DNA from: Haliscomenobacter sp040403615
GTDB lineage: Bacteria; Bacteroidota; Bacteroidia; Chitinophagales; Saprospiraceae
Length of the DNA: 64,000 nt
Reading direction: 5' to 3'
NCBI RefSeq assembly: GCF_040403615.1
Contig: NZ_JBBAKG010000003.1
Coordinates: 1-64,000 of the forward strand
Shown piece after piece: positions 61,401 to 64,000 of this stretch. The first letter of the stretch is position 1, and the number at the start of each line of letters is the position of its first letter. The translations under genes and the position numbers were made by a program. The notes beneath the pieces are model-generated. The model was given only the letters and a program-made list of their open reading frames with translations. It ran no database searches and was not told the DNA's origin.

Positions 61401-61719
61401 TGGTGGGTGTGATAGTGTCAGGTGCCACTATACGACCGTTGGCGCTGACTTTTGCTGGTGTTGGTGCGTTGGGTCCTCGAGATGCGTCATCTCTAGCTGC
61501 CTGACTGGCTGTGGCCGGAGGTGGAGTTTGAATGGCATTTATTTGCGCTTCGAGACCGGCAACTTGCCCTGGTATGGTTGCTACTTCACTGGTATACCTT
61601 GCTAGTATTGCCTGATTACCTTGTAAATTTCTATTGAGTGAGGCCAGCCCGTTTTGAGCAATGCGATATCGTTCTTGCAAACGACGAATTTCTGCTTGAA
61701 GTTCTACGGCTGTGGCCAT
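58441..61719 (-). CDS. Large baseplate/tail structural protein (1092 aa)
   Basis: N-terminal coiled coil (residues about 5-60, LQAEIRRLQERYRIAQNGL), a Thr/Asn/Gly-rich linker (about 65-215), a beta-rich core starting QFASYTYSISVYLLSASQYE, and another low-complexity C-terminus (about 920-1092). The core recalls structural proteins adjacent to gp53-like proteins in marine T4-like phages. Position between the gp53-like and gp5-like genes suggests a baseplate component, possibly hub. It has no catalytic motif. It starts three bases after the previous gene ends. Confidence 0.75.
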   Translation of the reverse strand: MATAVELQAEIRRLQERYRIAQNGLASLNRNLQGNQAILARYTSEVATIPGQVAGLEAQINAIQTPPPATASQAARDDASRGPNAPTPAKVSANGRIVAPDTITPTNADTTTTSEYSGDQGLDGQTRTTEQTQATNGYDQGINVRAEDGTLSNLRKNPETGELYNPGGIPGGVDLTTEPGVAAPPDDAKNNSTKTVQANANAASNALKIQSRPNPLDQFASYTYSISVYLLSASQYERLLRSKTKKIDGYFLLFQDGGAPVNRGGEKQGMGTANISASDSGRNPFFPYDYYIDSLTLDTSPLGKATGASHMTATMKLVVNEANGITLIDNLYSAVANLQQKDGSGKVNYTAADYLAVIRFYGQGADGNPVQVRASGGAAIEKFIPFKLAAINWSIGSKMVTYEWDCVPQGQLIAGYTARGSVPHDMQITSTSVGKLLGGDVIYTGTETAASTPGKSTTSTTNSSVGYVSDSEQIAAANRAPPKAIAAPTTKKSVTQGLMGALTEFQEELTRPQKGQSTSIFDIADRYFIKFVDGIGYDGKVIPASAIENAKITIPQNKEDKARTASGAPLAGKNGDTQGLDQSKQAQDNMSRSFSITAGQMITQAIELAIRNSTYILDQALVKQNSDGYQVPNTDKQNSPMTWFNIIMNAVPRPGGIDPKRNDHAFDITYTIKPYRLQNFNSKYFPPSRFAGVHKSYPYWFTGQNTAVLEYQETMNALYSITVSGSDPKNSAAAKIREAATSSLRDIAKYNYAVTSGQSTQGSSDTRLNETAANAADYLFSPGDLANAKVKILGDPDWIQQGSLFKEIKPGANQIEDITGFGEDGSISFETGDVLFEIVWQRPEDYDLNTGVADPYGGGYSGRANKAREPIQSRVYQAVKIISEFRQGAFYQTIEGTLYQFPLPSKKNTVNAGAGAVTSDSLDQGRAASSQGKLTQAQLAAAQRAPGSGSSITSRLGNQTDTNQTDAETARLNRQSASSAGALGAQQASGKQPITRLSSSNAGVDADTLSQNVGINIRPAGPPGAATDGDGNPITVSTEFNIGPPKLPGVSAGQDTLTDTQLAQLEDGIPAGGDDPTSSTNPSNQDIATDGG

Positions 61720-61722
61720 GGA

Positions 61723-62022
61723 TTAGAACCCCAGGGCTGATTTCAGCGTTGACAATTTTGGCAAATAAATCAAGGTTCCTACTTTGAAGTCCATGGGTGG
61801 TGCTTGTAGTGTGTTAGGGTTGCGTTGATAAAACACCCACCATAGACCTGCAATGCCATACAAGTCAAATGCCAACAGATCTGGTCTATACTGATAGGTA
61901 ATATTAATAGTAAATGTTAGGTCATCACTTTCTTTGGGTATGGGTCGGTTGACCATGGTATCAAGAAAAAACTGACTGTAGGTAGTCTCAAAATATGGAC
62001 TGGTTGCGTCGTATTGTGCCAT
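61723..62022 (-). CDS. 53: gp53-like baseplate wedge protein (99 aa)
   Basis: Contains FTINITYQYRPDLLAFDLYG and GLWWVFYQRNPNTLQAPP, then FKVGTLIYLPKL. The YRPDLLAFDLYG--LWWVF--RNPN---P---FK-GT-IYLP pattern matches the LysM-like part of gp53-type baseplate wedge proteins (T4 gp53 is 196 aa), which bridge adjacent wedges. A short form of the family. TAATG overlap with the upstream gene. Assignment by pattern. Confidence 0.65.
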   Translation of the reverse strand: MAQYDATSPYFETTYSQFFLDTMVNRPIPKESDDLTFTINITYQYRPDLLAFDLYGIAGLWWVFYQRNPNTLQAPPMDFKVGTLIYLPKLSTLKSALGF

Positions 62023-63710
62023 TACCAGAATCCTCCTTTGAGTAGGTCGCCATTGGCAAAGCCTTTGAGACTGAACTGTTGACTAACTTGACTGCGTGAC
62101 TGTACAGGTATCAATGTGATGTCTATTTCCATTTTGGTTGGTACATAACTGGCCGGCACATTGTTTGTGACACTGCCTGCTACTGTGTTGGGCGACGGAG
62201 TTGGCGCTTGAGCACCTTTTGGTAGCAAGGCATTTACCAATCTGCTCAATCCGGCTAGTGATCCGCCTGCTGGCAAACTGGCACCTGCTGGATTGTAGCG
62301 ATTGTTTAAATTCAGGCCAAAGTTGTTGGGATTGGTTGTTCTTATGTAGTCCACATCGTTGGGCAAGGTGTAATTAAATGAACTTATGACCACTGGGTGG
62401 TCTGAAAACTGATAGCCACCAAATCCGTTTAATAAACATATAGGAGGCGGTGTGCCACGTTGTGGATCCTGGCCATAGAACATTTTGGTTGCTGATCTGA
62501 AGAAATGTATCACTGCCAATAGGTAGTTGGCTTCTGTGGTATTTTGTGCTGTGAACGTACCACGTATCTGTATGTCGCCCACTCGTGAGTTCTTGTAGAA
62601 TAGTCCGCGATAGTTTGAATGCGTCAAATCATACTGCTCATAGTTGGCACTGTAAGTTGTAGTAACGGTCGGAGTGTATGGAAATATCACGCCATTAGTT
62701 CCGCCGCTGGCAGCCAGTGGCGCCAACACACCAGCCGGTGTAGCATTGTACAAATACTGTGCGCCTGGTCCAAGACTCAGTCTCACACGCCAGTCAGTGT
62801 TGCCTGGTTGTTTGTAACGTGCTTGTACTGTGGCTTGTTGTTTTGCTCGTTGTACCATTGCGGCAGATTGCGCTACCTCATCAGCCACAGCATCGTTGGC
62901 GCCTTGAAAAAGATCTACAGTTGCACCGTTTTCCTGTACACCAACTCCGTCAATTGCAACCTCTGCTGGTGGGTAGGTTGTGGGTTGTACAGCCTCAATA
63001 GGCATACCAAATTGATCAACTGGATTGCCACTGCTGTCAACAAAGCCTCCCGAGCCTTCTGGATCAGGATTTACATCAAACCCTTCACCACCAGTGCCTG
63101 GATCAACCAGTGCGGCCGATTGGGTTAGATTATCACCAGTGGGTATCAATGATCCATTGGCATCAACAGGCTGACCATCACCGTTGACAAATCCACCAAA
63201 ACCATCTGGAAATACATTACCAAATCCTTCACCGCCGGTGCCTGGATCAACCAGTGCGGCTGATTCAGTTACATTATCACCGGTGGGGATCAATGATCCA
63301 TTGGCATCAACAGGTTGCCCATCTCCGTTGACAAAACCGCCAAAGCCGTCGGGAAATACATTGCCAAATCCTTCGCCACTGTTGTTTGCATCGACTGCGG
63401 CTTTTGTTTGTGGCAATGCTATTTTGGTTACAGTATAGCCACTACCCACAAAGGAACTGGCGTAGTCATTGGGGTTTTGTGAGTATGCATCAAGTTCGGC
63501 TTGGCTGTTGAACAAGTATGTTCCATCAGGGTAAGACACAGAGATAGGAGGACTAGTAGTGGTCGATGACTGTGGCGTTGATGCTTGAAATTCTGTGATT
63601 TTTGTATCTGTTGTTGTATTAGGTACTGTGTTGGTCGTGGGGGCATTAGGTGGATTTGATACCACTGTGGTTGTACCACCGTTGCTGTCTGATCCTGTTG
63701 GGTTTGCCAT
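62022..63710 (-). CDS. Baseplate/tail structural protein with 48-aa repeats (562 aa)
   Basis: Low-complexity Thr/Pro/Ser N-terminus (1-60), a YPDGTYLFNSQAELDAYSQN unit (60-80), nearly identical 48-residue tandem repeats (112-207, degenerate third copy to about 243), then a beta-rich core (YRGLFYKNSRVGDIQIRGTF, HFFRSATKMFYGQDPQRGTPP, LPNDVDYIRTTN) and a C-terminal LKGFANGDLLKGGFW. The core recalls baseplate or tube-cap proteins next to gp53 in marine T4-like phages. TAGGAA is the probable ribosome site. First gene of the structural unit. Confidence 0.75.
   Translation of the reverse strand: MANPTGSDSNGGTTTVVSNPPNAPTTNTVPNTTTDTKITEFQASTPQSSTTTSPPISVSYPDGTYLFNSQAELDAYSQNPNDYASSFVGSGYTVTKIALPQTKAAVDANNSGEGFGNVFPDGFGGFVNGDGQPVDANGSLIPTGDNVTESAALVDPGTGGEGFGNVFPDGFGGFVNGDGQPVDANGSLIPTGDNLTQSAALVDPGTGGEGFDVNPDPEGSGGFVDSSGNPVDQFGMPIEAVQPTTYPPAEVAIDGVGVQENGATVDLFQGANDAVADEVAQSAAMVQRAKQQATVQARYKQPGNTDWRVRLSLGPGAQYLYNATPAGVLAPLAASGGTNGVIFPYTPTVTTTYSANYEQYDLTHSNYRGLFYKNSRVGDIQIRGTFTAQNTTEANYLLAVIHFFRSATKMFYGQDPQRGTPPPICLLNGFGGYQFSDHPVVISSFNYTLPNDVDYIRTTNPNNFGLNLNNRYNPAGASLPAGGSLAGLSRLVNALLPKGAQAPTPSPNTVAGSVTNNVPASYVPTKMEIDITLIPVQSRSQVSQQFSLKGFANGDLLKGGFW
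62982..63377 (-). repeat. 144-bp tandem repeat (48-aa units) in a baseplate gene
   Basis: Two almost identical units (GEGFGNVFPDGFGGFVNGDG at the start, LVDPGTG at the end) and a diverged third. The units differ at few codons (VTES vs LTQS), so the duplication is recent. An NGDGQPVDANG segment in each unit resembles a calcium-loop pattern, unproven. Confidence 0.85.
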
Positions 63711-63727
63711 GTTAGTGTTCCTATGTG

Positions 63728-63735
63728 TTATTTAC
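63728..63735 (-). promoter_or_regulatory. Late promoter-like GGTAAATA before the structural unit
   Basis: Minus strand, 17 bases ahead of the ATG at 63710, the same spacing as the exact TATAAATA before the fibre gene, and followed by a ribosome site (TAGGAA). It differs from the consensus at two positions. Confidence 0.45.
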
Positions 63736-63768
63736 CCATTTCTAAAACGGCGTCTTTTAAGAAACAGG

Positions 63769-63796
63769 TTGACAACTGTTGTAAATGTGCTACAAT
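63769..63796 (+). promoter_or_regulatory. Sigma70-type promoter for the rightmost gene
   Basis: TTGACA (63769-63774), 16-base spacer, TACAAT (63791-63796). A transcript from it would start near 63803 and include AGGAG at 63808-63812 before the ATG at 63824. It sits back to back with the late-type motif of the structural unit. Confidence 0.75.
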
Positions 63797-63823
63797 AAGT
63801 ACATATTAGGAGACTGGTCACAC

Positions 63824-64000
63824 ATGACTTTATTACCCAAAGCGGCACCTCGTGTCAATTATCTCAACAACAGAGATATCTTAAAAGAAATTCATCTCAG
63901 TAAAAACAACTACTGCTGGTATCAAGACAGAGCAATGGATCACCAATTTGATATTATTTTGCCGTCAATAGACAAGATCAATCAGCGTACTATTGCCGAA
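63824..64000 (+). CDS. N-terminus of a conserved-type phage protein (partial)
   Basis: 59 residues visible, MTLLPKAAPRVNYLNNRDILKEIHLSKNNYCWYQDR, cut by the window end. The YLNNRDILKEIHLSKN-YCW start is one I recall from unassigned proteins of T4-like marine phages. AGGAG at 63808 and the upstream sigma70 promoter support expression early in infection. Function cannot be told from this fragment. Confidence 0.75.
   Translation, partial: MTLLPKAAPRVNYLNNRDILKEIHLSKNNYCWYQDRAMDHQFDIILPSIDKINQRTIAE

Noticed and set aside
62982..63377. Regular repeats that could suggest a CRISPR array
   Set aside because: The repeats are 144 bp, contiguous, in frame and coding; there are no unique spacers.
1..64000. 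tRNA or rRNA genes, integrase, insertion sequences or attachment sites
   Set aside because: Spacers are too short to hold tRNAs (largest real spacer about 113 bases) and no integrase or transposase frame was seen.

Overview
The window is part of the genome of a T4-like myophage (Caudoviricetes, contractile tail). It comes from an assembled scaffold, because there is one 100-N gap. The phage call rests on a baseplate/tail module on the minus strand (gp6-like wedge, gp25-like wedge, gp5-like spike, gp53-like protein, a giant tail protein and fibre-like proteins). It is supported by T4-type late-promoter motifs (NATAAATA) ahead of several of those genes and by tightly overlapping genes with almost no spacer DNA. 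Several small plus-strand genes resemble proteins I associate with marine T4-like (cyano-/pelagi-type) myophages; that comparison is from memory. The host cannot be read from the sequence. A periplasmic Bug/TctC-type binding protein and surface-sugar genes suggest a Gram-negative aquatic bacterium.

Layout. (1) 1-5614, plus strand: small phage genes chained by ATGA or TAATG overlaps, together with serine hydroxymethyltransferase (glyA) and flavin-dependent thymidylate synthase (thyX). These two would supply methylene-tetrahydrofolate and dTMP for phage DNA. (2) 5611-14343: a sugar and small-molecule block with an NAD-sugar epimerase, a DegT-type aminotransferase, an unknown 269-aa gene, a three-module protein (minus strand), two TEK-motif putative glycosyltransferases, an amidinotransferase and an SGNH hydrolase. 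(3) 32528 down to 14317, minus strand: 20 consecutive genes with no intergenic base. They include six radical-SAM proteins, three more TEK-motif proteins, three other putative glycosyltransferases, a second SGNH protein, a secreted substrate-binding protein, an SDR-like protein and, last, a NodU/TobZ-type carbamoyltransferase. (4) 63710 down to 32588, minus strand: the structural module, closed by a rho-independent terminator at 32541-32569. (5) 63711-64000: a divergent control region and the start of a plus-strand gene.

How it fits together. Regions 2 and 3 look like one phage-borne pathway that builds and decorates a glycan or glycoconjugate by amination, amidination, carbamoylation, acyl transfer or removal, and radical-SAM chemistry. 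The target could be the host surface (superinfection exclusion or receptor change) or the virion. This purpose is inference. The unusual point is a single translationally coupled 20-gene unit with six divergent radical-SAM paralogs interleaved with TEK-motif proteins.

Two structural observations change the reading of the window. The N gap is almost certainly artificial, because the two contig ends share an exact 55-bp overlap. A duplicated aminotransferase 3' end flanks the 269-aa gene, marking it as a recent insertion. No tRNA, rRNA, CRISPR array or insertion sequence was seen, and no stretch over 300 bases lacks a gene.
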